Origin: Bolinopsis microptera
Taxonomy: Eukaryota; Ctenophora; Tentaculata; Lobata; Bolinopsidae
Length of the DNA stretch: 64,000 nt
Reading direction: 5' to 3'
Assembly: GCF_026151205.1 (NCBI RefSeq)
Contig: NC_087073.1
Location: 21,726,270-21,790,269, forward strand
Made by a program: the position numbers and the translations under genes. The notes beneath the pieces were generated by a model. It had not been told where the DNA came from. It saw only the letters and a program-made list of their open reading frames with translations, and made no database searches. This document shows, piece after piece, positions 54,001 to 64,000 of the stretch. Positions within the stretch are counted from its first letter, which is position 1. The number at the start of each line of letters is the position of its first letter.

Positions 54001-57000
54001 TATTATTGCAGTTCAGGTACTTTGTTTACTGAAACCCTACTTGTACAGTAGCGGGGGTCCTATTATTGCAGTTCAGGTACTTTGTTTACTGAAACCCTAC
54101 TTGTACAGTAGTGGGGGTCCTATTATTGCAGTTCAGGTACTTTGTTTACTGAAACCCTACTTGTACAGTAGCGGGGGTCCTATTATTGCAGTTCAGGTAC
54201 TTTGTTTACTGAAACCCTACTTGTACAGTAGCGGGGGGTCCTATTATTGCAGTTCAGGTACTTTGTTTACTGAAACCCTACTTGTACAGTAGCGGGGGTC
54301 CTATTATTGCAGTTCAGGTACTTTGTTTACTGAAACCCTACTTGTACAGTAGCGGGGGTCCTATTATTGCAGTTCAGGTACTTTGTTTACTGAAACCCAA
54401 CTTGTACAGTAGCGGGGGTCCTATTATTGCAGTTCAGGTACTTTGTTTACTGAAACCCTACTTGTACAGTAGTGGGGGTCCTATTATTGCAGTTCAGGTA
54501 CTTTGTTTACTGAAACCCAACTTGTACAGTAGCGGGGGTCCTATTATTGCAGTTCAGGTACTTTGTTTACTGAAACCCTACTTGTACAGTAGCGGGGGTC
54601 CTATTATTGCAGTTCAGGTACTTTGTTTACTGAAACCCTACTTGTACAGTAGTGGGGGTCCTATTATTGCAGTTCAGGTACTTTGTTTACTGAAACCCTA
54701 CTTGTACAGTAGTGGGGGTCCTATTATTGCAGTTCAGGTACTTTGTTTATTGAAACCCTACTTGTACAGTAGCAGGGGTCCTATTATTGCAGTTCAGGTA
54801 CTTTGTTTACTGAAACCCAACTTGTACAGTATAGTGGGGGTCCTATTATTGCAGTTCAGGTACTTTGTTTACTGAAACCCAACTTGTACAGTAGCGGGGG
54901 TCCTATTATTGCAGTTCAGGTACTTTGTTTACTGAAACCCTACTTGTACAGTAGCGGGGGGTCCTATTATTGCAGTTCAGGTACTTTGTTTACTGAAACC
55001 CTACTTGTACAGTAGTGGGGGTCCTATTATTGCAGTTCAGGTACTTTGTTTACTGAAACCCTACTTGTACAGTAGCGGGGGTCCTATTATTGCAGTTCAG
55101 GTACTTTGTTTACTGAAACCCAACTTGTACAGTATAGTGGGGGTCCTATTATTGCAGTTCAGGTACTTTGTTTACTGAAACCCAACTTGTACAGTATAGT
55201 GGGGGTCCTATTATTGCAGTTCAGGTACTTTGTTTACTGAAACCCAACTTGTACAGTAGCGGGGGTCCTATTATTGCAGTTCAGGTACTTTGTTTACTGA
55301 AACCCTACTTGTACAGTAGTGGGGGTCCTATTATTGCAGTTCAGGTACTTTGTTTACTGAAACCCTACTTGTACAGTAGTGGGGGTCCTATTATTGCAGT
55401 TCAGGTACTTTGTTTACTGAAACCCAACTTGTACAGTAGCGGGGGTCCTATTATTGCAGTTCAGGTACTTTGTTTACTGAAACCCAACTTGTACAGTAGC
55501 GGGGGTCCTATTATTGCAGTTCAGGTACTTTGTTTACTGAAACCCAACTTGTACAGTATAGTGGGGTCCTATTATTGCAGTTCAGGTACTTTGTTTACTG
55601 AAACCCAACTTGTACAGTAGTGGGGGTCCTATTATTGCAGTTCAGGTACTTTGTTTACTGAAACCCTACTTGTACAGTAGCGGGGGTCCTATTATTGCAG
55701 TTCAGGTACTTTGTTTACTGAAACCCTACTTGTACAGTAGTGGGGGTCCTATTATTGCAGTTCAGGTACTTTGTTTATTGAAACCCTACTTGTACAGTAG
55801 CGGGGGTCCTATTATTGCAGTTCAGGTACTTTGTTTACTGAAACCCTACTTGTACAGTAGTGGGGGTCCTATTATTGCAGTTCAGGTACTTTGTTTACTG
55901 AAACCCTACTTGTACAGTAGCGGGGGTCCTATTATTGCAGTTCAGGTACTTTGTTTACTGAAACCCAACTTGTACAGTAGTGGGGGTCCTATTATTGCAG
56001 TTCAGGTACTTTGTTTACTGAAACCCTACTTGTACAGTAGCGGGGGTCCTATTATTGCAGTTCAGGTACTTTGTTTACTGAAACCCAACTTGTACAGTAG
56101 TGGGGGTCCTATTATTGCAGTTCAGGTACTTTGTTTACTGAAACCCTACTTGTACAGTAGCGGGGGGTCCTATTATTGCAGTTCAGGCACTTTGTTTACT
56201 GAAACCCAACTTGTACAGTAGAAGGGGTCCTATTATTGCAGTTCAGGTACTTTGTTTACTTAACTGAAACCCTACTTGTACAGTATAGTCATATAGTGGG
56301 GGTCCTATTATTGCAGTTCAGGTACTTTGTTTACTGAAACCCAACTTGTACAGTAGCGGGGGTCCTATTATTGCAGTTCAGGTACTTTGTTTACTGAAAC
56401 CCAACTTGTACAGTAGTGGGGGTCCTATTATTGCAGTTCAGGTACTTTGTTTACTGAAACCCTACTTGTACAGTAGCGGGGGTCCTATTATTGCAGTTCA
56501 GGTACTTTGTTTACTGAAACCCAACTTGTACAGTAGTGGGGGTCCTATTATTGCAGTTCAGGTACTTTGTTTACTGAAACCCAACTTGTACAGTAGTGGG
56601 GGTCCTATTATTGCAGTTCAGGCACTTTGTTTACTGAAACCCAACTTGTACAGTAGAAGGGGTCCTATTATTGCAGTTCAGGTACTTTGTTTACTTAACT
56701 GAAACCCTACTTGTACAGTATAGTCATATAGTGGGGGTCCTATTATTGCAGTTCAGGCACACGGGTCACGGGTGCTAAATATCAAATACAGGTGCTAAAT
56801 ATCAAATAAATAATCATATAGTGAAGAAAAATGTGATAAGTGATAATGCAGCGACTTTCAATAGCATCCAGTGGCCACCGATATCATCGATATCAGTGGC
56901 CACTGGACAAAAGAGGGTGAATCTTGGCAAATGAGTAAGTGTAACTCGTCAAGCAGGAACATAATCCCTCAACAGATTGAAATTGAGGCACTTTATTCAC

Positions 57001-60000
57001 GATTAGATATATTTAATTCCAGTTATAGTTAGATGATATTATAGTTTGCAGGAATTTTAGCTTTTACACACATAACAATGTTGGAATGTTGTTTCAATAT
57101 TGGACATTATACTCACGACCATCTCAACTAACCCTAATCTTCCTCCCATTTAATTGCAAACTTTTCTATGAGGATAATTCTATAAGTTTATAACTTGAAT
57201 TGTTAGGAAGCTCAGTGTAAGACATTAATCTTGTAAGTTATTAGTTGTGTTTAACTCAACAATCTCGTAATATTACGCGTAATTTATCCTGAGAGTGCCT
57301 TAAAAGCTACAAATATGATGAATTGTTCAGCCTAATTGCGGTGTTTTTTGTCTCCAAATTTGCCGCACTTTAAAAAAAATAAGGCAAGAGCGAAATCGCA
57401 CTATTTGCAAAATATTACCGCAGTGCAACCATGGTCAGCACATGAATTACAAGTGGCTAAAACGAATAGAAGATAATATGTAATAGGAGGTAAAAAGACA
57501 TAGCTGTAAGTTATTTTGCAATGAAATACTATCAAACTTGAATATTTAGATTTGCAGTGAGACTAATGTAGAAAACCTAATCCCTATTACCTTAGTTAAT
57601 TATGCCCTGTAGTTGTTAACATGGCGTGAATTTCTCTATATATCAGGTGATTTCTCTTTACCAGACCCAAAATGACGTGTCGGGATTATTAATACGGTAA
57701 TACAGGTAATAAAGATAATAAAGATAATATGTTTAGATCCCAAAGTGGTGTAAAAAACGCAAAATAAATTAATGTGATTTTTGATTTAACAAACATTTAA
57801 CGTGCGGCGGATAAATAAACTAGCAGTAGTATACTGTAGTATATACAGTATACACTATACAGTATATGCGCTTAGTCAATAAAGGCACCGTGATTGTTAT
57901 AAAAAGGAGATGATGAAGCAAGTATTCAGGAACATATGCATGACACAAAGAAGAATGGTCGGTGGGCATTGGGACATAAATATTATATGTGTATATATAC
58001 ACTATAAAGTCAGTATTTAAGAATTTGTACAACAACTTTTCATTTATTGACCCAATTGTAGGCGACGAAAATAATTATCGAATTATTTTTCTTATAAGTT
58101 TAACAAATAGCTTTTAGTTATACATGATAAATCTCATGATGCAAATTCAGCAGGAGAAATTATAAAACAAGCTACAAATTTATAGAGTACGGAAGTAGGT
58201 CCACTGCGTAACTCAAAGCAAAACAACAAAGCTTCACCAATAGTAAACTTGTTGCAGTGTAGTGTTCTAAACTTCTAAAGAAGTAGGCACACAGCTCCAC
58301 TGTCTAAACATTGGTGTATTGTTTAGATTATTCGACATATAGAGCCTGTTAGTGTTATATTAGTGATTAGAGTTATTTATTGTTTACATAATCCGTCACA
58401 CCATGTCTAAATAAATAAGCAATCAGGTCTAACTGACGTGATTAGTAACTGAATCAGTACAAACAAGGGTAATCCCAAACTAACCAGTAACTAAACCTCG
58501 TAGTCAGGGGTGTAGGAAGAGGGGGGGGGGGGTGAACAGAGGGGGAGGGCGTAGTCCCTGATAACCATATGATATACCCATCGATAGTCTATAACACAAA
58601 TCACCTATTATAACCACAGTATATACAGAAGTTAGCGCGAAAATCATTCTTGCAGAATGAGTACACCTATTCTCCTCCTCAATCTTATTTTACTACCTAA
58701 CCACACTGATAACAGGAAAATATGGCAGGTTGGGAAGGAGTACCGTTATCCAGATTTTGTGATAATGCGCAGTAAACTGGAATAATGCAGGTTGCAGAAT
58801 GAGTATACGGGAGTAAACCAGGAATATTGCAGCTGAAGAACTGCTACACACGCACGAACTACACGGGCGACTAACAAACAGGAATATTATGCACGCGTAT
58901 GACAGAAAGAGTACGGGAGTAACAGTAATATATTGCAGGTATAGAGAATTGAGTTACTAGGAGTAACCATATAAACTAGAATATTGCAGTTGTTGCAGAT
59001 GAGACATAACGGAGTCAACATAGAATAGTGCAGGTAGTAGAATGAGCTACAGGAGTAACAGGCCGATTTGCAAAGGTTGAGAAATGAGTACGGGAGTAAC
59101 CGGAATAATTTGCAAAATTTGCCAGGATTGGGAATACGTACGGAGCGAGAAATCGGAGGAAAATAGCAGCGCTAGAGAATGACTACAGGAGTAACCAGGC
59201 ATATTGCAGGTTTGAGAATGAGTATCTGGAGTACAGGAAATAATTGTCAGGTTGGAGTGATTATGATACGCGAGTAACAGGAATCATTGCAGTTTGACGA
59301 AGGAGTACTGATCCTTTCGGAAGTAACCACAGGCATATATTGCCAGGCTTTGATGAGAATATTGAGTAAGTACTGTCCGACCTAGTAACAGAATATTGCT
59401 ATGGCTGCAGAATGAGTAGTGGGATTAAAACAGAAATTGCACGGTTGAGAATAGTACAGAGGAGCTAACAGGAAATATTGACAAGGTTTGACGCAATGAG
59501 TCATACGTACGCGCGTACACCCAGAATTTCGCAGGTGAAATAGAGTCGACCAACCGAAGAGTACGTCGAGTAACTCTCAGGAATAATACTTTGCAGGTTG
59601 AGACATGATTACCGTACTAACTGCGAGTTAACTAGGATATATTGCACCGGTGTAAGAAATGAAGTACAGGAGTAACAGGAAAAAAAGATGGTAGTTGAAA
59701 TGAGTACCGGGAGTAACAGGAATATTGCAGTTGAGAATGAGGTTCGGAGTAACAGGAAGATTGCGGTTTGGGAAAGAGTCGGGGGAACAGAATATTGCAG
59801 GGGAGAATGATACGGAGTAACAAAAATTGCAGGTTTAAAGAGTAGGGGGTAAAGAATATTGCAGGTTGAGAATGATAGGGGGTAACAGGAATATTCAGTT
59901 GAGAAGGGTAGGAAAACAGAATATTGCAGGTTGGGAAAGAGTACGGAGTAACAAGAAATGCAGGGAATGAGTAAGTAAACAGGGAAAATTTCAGGGAAAT

Positions 60001-63000
60001 GAGTACGGAGTAACAGAAATTGCAGGTTTTAGAATGAAGGAGTAACAGGGAAAATTGCAGGGTTTAGAATGGTACGGGAACGAATATGCAGGTTAGAAAA
60101 GATACGGGGGGTAACGGGAAATTTTCAGGGAAAAAGAAGGGGGGTAACAGGAATATTGCAGGTTGAGAATGGGTAGGGAACAGAATATGCAAAGGGTTTA
60201 AAGAGTTCGGAGTAACAAAATTGCAGGGGAGAAAAGTAGGGAGTAACAGGAAAATTTCAGGTTGGAAAGGACGGGGGAAAAAAGAATATTTAGTTGAAAT
60301 GAGTAGGGGTAACAGGGAAAATGCAGGAGAAATGGCGGAGTAACAGGAAATGCAGGTTGGAATGATACGGAGTAAAAGAAAATTGCGGTTTAGAATGGAG
60401 GGGGGTAAAAGGAAAATTGCAGGTTAGAATGAGTACGGGGGGGAACAGGGAAAATGCAGGGTTTAGAATGAGGAGGGGAAACAAATATTTCGGTTGGAAA
60501 GGTGGGAGTAACAGAAAATTTCAGGTTTGGGAAGATAAAAGGGGGGGAACGAATATTGCAGGTTAGAATGAGAGGGAAAAAAGGGAAATTGCAAGGGTTT
60601 AAATAAGGGGAGTAAAAAATATTGCAGGGTTTAGAATGAGACGGAGTAACAGGAAAAATTGCAGGGTTTAAAAATGATACGGGGGTAACAGGAAATTGCA
60701 GGTTGAGAATGATAGGGGTAACAGGAAATTGCAGGTTGAAATGAGTAGGGATAACAGGAAAAATTGCAGGTTAGAAGGGTAAGGGGGGTAACAGGGAAAT
60801 TGCAGGTTTTAATGAGTACGGGGGTAACAGGAAAATTGCGGTGAGAAAGAGTAGGGGGGAAAAGGAAAAATTTCAGGTTGAGATGAGAGGGGTAACAGGA
60901 ATATGCAGGTTTAAATGAGTACGGGATAAAAAAGGGAAATTTCAGGGTTTAAATGAGTCGGGATAACAGAATATTGCAGGTTAGAATGATACGATAACAG
61001 GAATATTCAGTTGAAAGAGTAGGGAGAACAGGGAAATTTCAGGTTGGAAGGAAGGGGGGTAACAGGGAAAATTTCAGGGTTAGTAAAGGAAAAAAAAAAA
61101 AGGGTTAGAAGAAGGAGTAACGGGAAAAATTGCAGGTTTGAAAGAGTACGGGGGAACAGGGGAAAATTTCAGGGGATGAGTAAAAAAGAAAATTTCAGGT
61201 TGAGAAAAGATTTTGGGAGAAAGGAAAATTGCAGGTTAAAAGAGTACGGGAGTAACAGGGAATATTGCAGTTGAGAATGATGGGGGGGGAACAGGAAATT
61301 ATTAAAAGGTTGGGGGAACAGGGAAATTGAGGTTGGAAAGAACGGGGAACAGAATATTGCAGGTTGAGAATGATGGGATAACAGGAATATTGCAGGTTGA
61401 AATGAATACGGATAACAGGGGAAAATTGCAGGTTGAGAATGATAGGGATAACGGAAAAATTTCAGGTTTAGAATGAACGGAGAACAGAAAATTTCAGTTG
61501 AAATATAGGGGGTAACCCGGGAAAAAGCCGGTTGAGAAAGGGTGGGAGTAAAAGGAATATTGCAGGTTTGGGAAAGAACGGGGTAACAGAATATTGCAGG
61601 TTTTGGAAAGAGTAAAGGATAAAGAAATATTCAGGTGAGAATGAGTAGGGAGTAACAGAATATGCAGTTGAGAATGAGTACGGAAAACAGGGAAAAAGCA
61701 GGTTAAAGATACGGGAGTAACAGGAATATTGCGGGTTGAGAAGGGTACGGGAGTAACAAGAAATTGCAGGGAGAAAGTTGGGGGAAACCCAAATATTGCA
61801 GGGTTTTTGAAGGGAGGTTTAAAAAATTGCAGGTTTGGGAAAGAGAAAAGGAGTAACAGAAATTCAGGTTGAAATGAGAGGGGGGTAACAGAATATTTCA
61901 GGTTGAGAANNNNNNNNNNNNNNNNNNNNNNNNNNNNNNNNNNNNNNNNNNNNNNNNNNNNNNNNNNNNNNNNNNNNNNNNNNNNNNNNNNNNNNNNNNN
62001 NNNNNNNNNTTACATGCAAAGAGCATACAAGTTCTGTTGCTGAAGAATGCGGGGATAGGTCATGTTGATGATACGTCTTAGATGTTTGCGTTGACACACA
62101 TCAACTATACTTGATAATGTTCTGTGGAGTGCCCAGCTGTTACAGTTGTACAAAAAACAGGGGTAACAAAATGCTTCATACAGCTTGATTTTTACAGGAA
62201 GAGAAATGCGGGATTTCTCTGCCCATACCTTGCTGTATTTCTCAAAGGCAACGTAAGCAAGATGCATCGGCGAGAGATATCAGCCTTACTGCAGAGCTTG
62301 GATCCAAGAGAAATAGTGTTTGCGCCAGGGCTCTCTGTTCTTCACGGGTTCACCCTTGGCGTCTACCCTCGTCCTTATCTGCAATGTAGAGTGGACATGT
62401 TCTGTTTTGTCCTCGTTCACAAACAGGTTCCATTCTTCAAGGATCTCCTTACATATGGCAGCATTTCTTTAAGAGTTTCCTCATCCTCATCTGCAAAATT
62501 GCCATCGTCGGCGTATTCCCATTCAATAGGCATGAGGGTCTCGGGGTTGAACGGTGGGTTAGGCCGAATGGTAATCACTACTGCACGGAAGTGATACAAA
62601 GCTCCAGCAAAGTACAGTGTGAAGAATGCACCAGATGCAGCATCACCTTGAAACGAACCCTCGGATGTTTCAAACTCTAAGGAAATGGTGTTGTTGATTT
62701 TTATTCTCAATTTGGTGTTGGAGAGCAAGTATCTCGCCAAACGAATGTCATCCTCACAACAATCAGCACCAGCCAAAAGTTCCAGGATAAACTGATCTCT
62801 TTATGGTATCGAAGGCCGAGCTCATGTCGATTCCCATCTTGTGGAACTCCCATCTCTTCTCTTTCACAACAGAATTAGGATATAATTAATGCTCATAATT
62901 ACAGGATTAAGATATAATTAATGCTCATATTACAGGATTAGGATATAATTAATGCTCATAATTACAGGATTAGGATATAATTAATGCTCATAATTACAGC

Positions 63001-63753
63001 TACTAACTACTTCTCAGTAACTACAGCAAGACACGCCCGATACCTGACAACACTACTAAACATCACGTTGGACCGGTACAATTGGAGGAGGTTATTAACA
63101 TATTTGACATGGTGAGACTGCTGCAGTACGACCCTAACTGCGTGATTCAAAGCGAGTTACCTCTTCCAATGGAACAGATGGGACAGGTACTGGTTACTTT
63201 TAGTTACTTTTAGTTACTTTTAGTTACTTTTAGTTACTTTTAGTTACTTTTAGTTACTTTTAGTTACTTTTAGTTACTTTTAGTTACTTTTAGTTACTTT
63301 TAGTTACTTTTAGTTACTTTTAGTTACTTTTGGTTACTTTTAGTTACTTTTAGTTACTTTTAGTTACTTTTAAGCTTCAACTCGGAAACATCGGTTCCTA
63401 CCATACCCATATTTGATATTTGTCTCCGATTATTAACTGGCAAAAATCTGTACTATAAATATTATAAATTTTAGCATAAAGTGCTCTAAAAGTGTATTGG
63501 TCAATAATAATAATGAAAAGGTTAATTTTATTCAATTTCAAAGCAGCGAATTTTACGATTTGTCTGTTTGCTGCACTGCAACCTTAAACTGTTGAAAACC
63601 ATGTAATTTTGATTAAGAGTTTTATTAGGGTGTTACCATTATGAAATAATGTAACAACACGTTTCAGAATCACGGAGTTGTTGTCTACCAAACTATGATA
63701 CCGGAGGAAATACCTCTACCAGCAGCTATTGACATAGACCTTTACGGAGACAG
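47914..63753 (+). CDS. beta-galactosidase, GLB1/GH35 (partial, central exons absent)
   Basis: Exons 47914-48021, 48393-48526, 53156-53350 and 53782-53896 join in phase to 184 residues. Exons 63027-63186 and 63668-63753 follow after a gap. Residues 1-29 are a hydrophobic signal peptide, and then FTIDYQ starts the GH35 TIM barrel. Marks: IAGEMHYFRIPAHYWEDRLL, TVQTYIPWNVHVP, VIVRPGPFLATEWDYGGFPA and SSGGPIIAVQ. In human GLB1 the next residues are the ENEYG acid/base motif. That exon and those with the nucleophile Glu (about 200 residues) are not found in 56.8-63.0 kb, which includes a 100-N gap and a corrupted repeat. The later exons match the domain after the barrel (PVQLEEVINIFDMVRLLQYD, then NHGVVVYQTMIPEE). 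The family removes terminal beta-galactose in lysosomes or outside the cell. Transcribed head to head with the symporter. Confidence 0.9.
48130..48375. repeat. 41-bp array, beta-galactosidase intron 1
   Basis: About six copies of a 41-bp unit containing CCAACCAATCAGAACACAGT and ATTCACACCACGTGACA. The unit includes CCAAT and CACGTG motifs. Shared in inverted orientation with 31625-31735. Confidence 0.92.
48393..48526 (+). CDS. beta-galactosidase exon 2
   Basis: CCCCCAG acceptor, CAAAC/GTGAGT donor. Encodes RDCYAKDGECYRYIAGEMHY, FRIPAHYWEDRLLKLRAAGF and TTVQT. The usual GS in SGSIHY is GE here. Confidence 0.93.
48540..50135. repeat. 27-bp array, beta-galactosidase intron 2
   Basis: About 59 copies of a 27-bp unit, AAGTCACACAAACAGGCTAC plus TCACACC or TCACATC, starting about 15 bases after the exon 2 donor. 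Two plus frames are open over more than 500 codons because the period is a multiple of three. Confidence 0.95.
50270..51500. repeat. 20-bp array, beta-galactosidase intron 2
   Basis: About 61 copies of AAGTGTGTGGGAAATGTAAC, with AAGTATGTGG, AAATTTAAC and GTGCGGG variants. Confidence 0.95.
51501..52235. other. intron 2 unique sequence
   Basis: No exon or repeat recognised in this 735-base stretch of the beta-galactosidase intron. Confidence 0.5.
52236..52763 (+). pseudogene. non-LTR retrotransposon RT C-terminal fragment
   Basis: Open stretch encodes RRRILAEIAFKKFKKVWLSG, YNSNSWSPKKATMENIDTPH, RRHLKSILNIKWPKGMISNK and ALYEMCKV. This is the region after the reverse transcriptase thumb in non-LTR elements, homologous to 62010-62267 (VAFEKYSKVW..LYNCNSWAL). 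It then breaks by frameshift and stops. A dead fragment, sense to the host gene. Confidence 0.7.
52764..53155. other. intron 2, 3' part
   Basis: AT-rich; an AT trinucleotide hairpin lies at about 52806-52850. No exon seen before the exon 3 acceptor. Confidence 0.5.
53156..53350 (+). CDS. beta-galactosidase exon 3
   Basis: TTTCAG acceptor, TTAGA/GTGAGT donor. Encodes YIPWNVHVPAEDTYSFEGIA, LGLTVIVRPGPFLATEWDYG and GFPAWLLKDRPTL. This holds the GH35 signature region RPGPxxxxEWxxGGxPxWL. Confidence 0.95.
53395..53490. mobile_element. possible transposon end with GC-rich run
   Basis: CAGTGGCGTAACATTGCCTG followed by a C run and repeated GGCGCCCC resembles the ends of short hAT-type elements. A similar CAGGGGTGTAGGAAGAGGGG lies at 58506. 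Only one end was seen at each place. Confidence 0.3.
53782..53896 (+). CDS. beta-galactosidase exon 4
   Basis: TTATTTCAG acceptor, CAG/GTACTT donor. Encodes VRRNETMFMKEVKKWYSKLL and KPYLYSSGGPIIAVQ. Its last part plus donor is the founder of the 60-bp array. Confidence 0.92.
53848..56757 (+). repeat. 60-bp array of exon 4 end plus 5' splice site
   Basis: About 48 copies of a 60-bp unit: CTGAAACCCTACTTGTACAG, TAGCGGGGGTCCTATTATTG, CAGTTCAG/GTACTTTGTTTA. The first 48 bases are exon 4 coding sequence and the rest is the intron start. Variants: CCCAACTTG for CCCTACTTG, AGTGGGGG or AGTATAGTGGGGG for AGCGGGGG. Most copies keep CAG/GTACTT; at least three have CAG/GCAC. Adjacent units of 60 bp stay in frame (20 residues each) until units with extra bases at about 54230 and later shift it. 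Confidence 0.97.
56758..58660. other. beta-galactosidase intron, unique sequence
   Basis: No exon recognised; in particular nothing encoding the ENEYG catalytic motif. A palindrome at about 56869-56909 has arms TCCAGTGGCCAC and GTGGCCACTGGA around CGATATCATCGATATCA. A G run is at 58521-58532. Confidence 0.5.
58661..61908. repeat. degenerate 36-bp repeat, probably low-quality sequence
   Basis: Loose copies of GGAATATTGCAGGTTGAGAA followed by TGAGTACGGGAGTAACA. Unlike other arrays, units differ mostly by random indels and homopolymer changes, and the quality worsens to the right up to the N gap. This looks like uncorrected long-read sequence over a real array. No exon can be trusted here. Confidence 0.8.
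61910..62009. other. assembly gap (100 N)
   Basis: Run of 100 N, a conventional gap of unknown size. Missing beta-galactosidase exons may lie in it. Confidence 0.95.
62010..62860 (-). pseudogene. non-LTR retrotransposon reverse transcriptase, broken
   Basis: Reading right to left: GIDMSSAFDTIKR (RT motif A with catalytic Asp), EGSFQGDAASGAFFTLYFAG (motif B), EWEYADDGNFADED (motif C, YADD), then in another frame NLFVNEDKTE, and VAFEKYSKVW, LYNCNSWALH, KHLRRIINMTYPR (post-thumb region). At least two frameshifts and a stop break it. It sits antisense in a beta-galactosidase intron. The left end runs into the gap. The endonuclease and 5' part are absent. Confidence 0.85.
62875..62999. repeat. 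31-bp array before downstream exon A
   Basis: About four copies of a unit containing TTAGGATATAATTAATGCTC and ATAATTACAGG, ending just before the TACTAAC branch site. Confidence 0.9.
63027..63186 (+). CDS. beta-galactosidase downstream exon A
   Basis: CTACAG acceptor 20 bases after a perfect TACTAAC branch site (63001-63007); 63018 is a possible other start. Encodes KTRPIPDNTTKHHVGPVQLE, EVINIFDMVRLLQYDPNCVI and ELPLPMEQMGQ. Donor CAG/GTACTG. Confidence 0.8.
63189..63372. repeat. 10-bp TTACTTTTAG array
   Basis: About 18 copies of TTACTTTTAG starting right after the donor of downstream exon A; one unit has TTACTTTTGG. In reverse complement it resembles the 11-bp array at 47519. Confidence 0.95.
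63373..63667. other. beta-galactosidase intron sequence
   Basis: No feature recognised before the acceptor of exon B. Confidence 0.5.
63668..63753 (+). CDS. beta-galactosidase downstream exon B
   Basis: TTTCAG acceptor, ACAG/GTACAT donor. Encodes NHGVVVYQTMIPEEIPLPAA and IDIDLYGDR, matching the GFVLYRTTLP region of GLB1. The next exon lies beyond the window. Confidence 0.85.
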
Positions 63754-64000
63754 GTACATACCAAGAGGCAGGCAATGGGAACTCGCCAGCCCACGGCAAC
63801 ATTTAATATATTGACAAAACCCCGTAACATAACAAGAGATGAGATCTGGCAATATTACACCTCAGATAAATGAAAAGTAATGATAAAGTATTATATTTAG
63901 TTATAACTAAACACTTGCAAATATAAAATATAATATAAAATATAATATAAAATAGAATATAATCTACTATGACCTATAAGAACAGCGGAGAATTAAAACG
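63754..64000. other. beta-galactosidase intron sequence, right edge
   Basis: AT-rich, with a short ATATAAAATATA repeat at about 63918-63960. No exon seen. Confidence 0.5.

Overview
This is eukaryotic (animal) genomic DNA: split genes with GT-AG introns, transposon remnants, and about half of the window in tandem arrays (minisatellites). Three conserved animal genes can be read by joining exons by hand. They are the last exon of a G protein alpha subunit of the Gq class (+), a complete sodium:neurotransmitter symporter (NSS/SLC6-type, -, 15 coding exons, about 647 residues) and the start plus an inner part of a lysosomal-type beta-galactosidase (GLB1/GH35, +, running off the right edge). No operons, rRNA, tRNA or CRISPR were seen. 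The species cannot be named; an invertebrate is the safest reading.

Layout. 0-3.8 kb: 31-bp array, a Tc1/mariner-like element, the G alpha q terminal exon and its 3'UTR. 3.8-8.0 kb: 16-bp array. 8-16.4 kb: MITEs, a tandem duplication of about 570 bp and four copies of a hairpin-forming repeat. 16.4-16.6 kb: one possible small membrane protein (-). 17.0-21.5 kb: 27-bp array. 22.2-24.1 kb: an inverted-repeat DNA transposon with two divergent ORFs. 24.5-25.0 kb: nearly perfect 17-bp array. 26.6-30.6 kb: purine-rich 32-bp array. 30.6-46.7 kb: the symporter gene, with large introns mostly filled by different arrays. 46.7-47.9 kb: head-to-head intergenic region made almost wholly of 66-bp and 11-bp arrays. 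47.9-64 kb: beta-galactosidase gene, interrupted by more arrays, a low-quality repeat stretch, a 100-N gap and an antisense retrotransposon.

Most striking: several arrays are not random intronic DNA but repeated copies of exon edges. The last 50 or so bases of beta-galactosidase exon 4 with its 5' splice site are repeated about 48 times. The symporter start codon region is repeated about 12 times. The acceptor and start of symporter exon 14 are repeated about 5 times, the exon 3 acceptor twice, and the terminal exon twice, giving two possible C-termini. These create arrays of competing start codons and splice sites.

Most long ORFs in the window are translations of arrays whose unit lacks stops, and are not annotated as genes.
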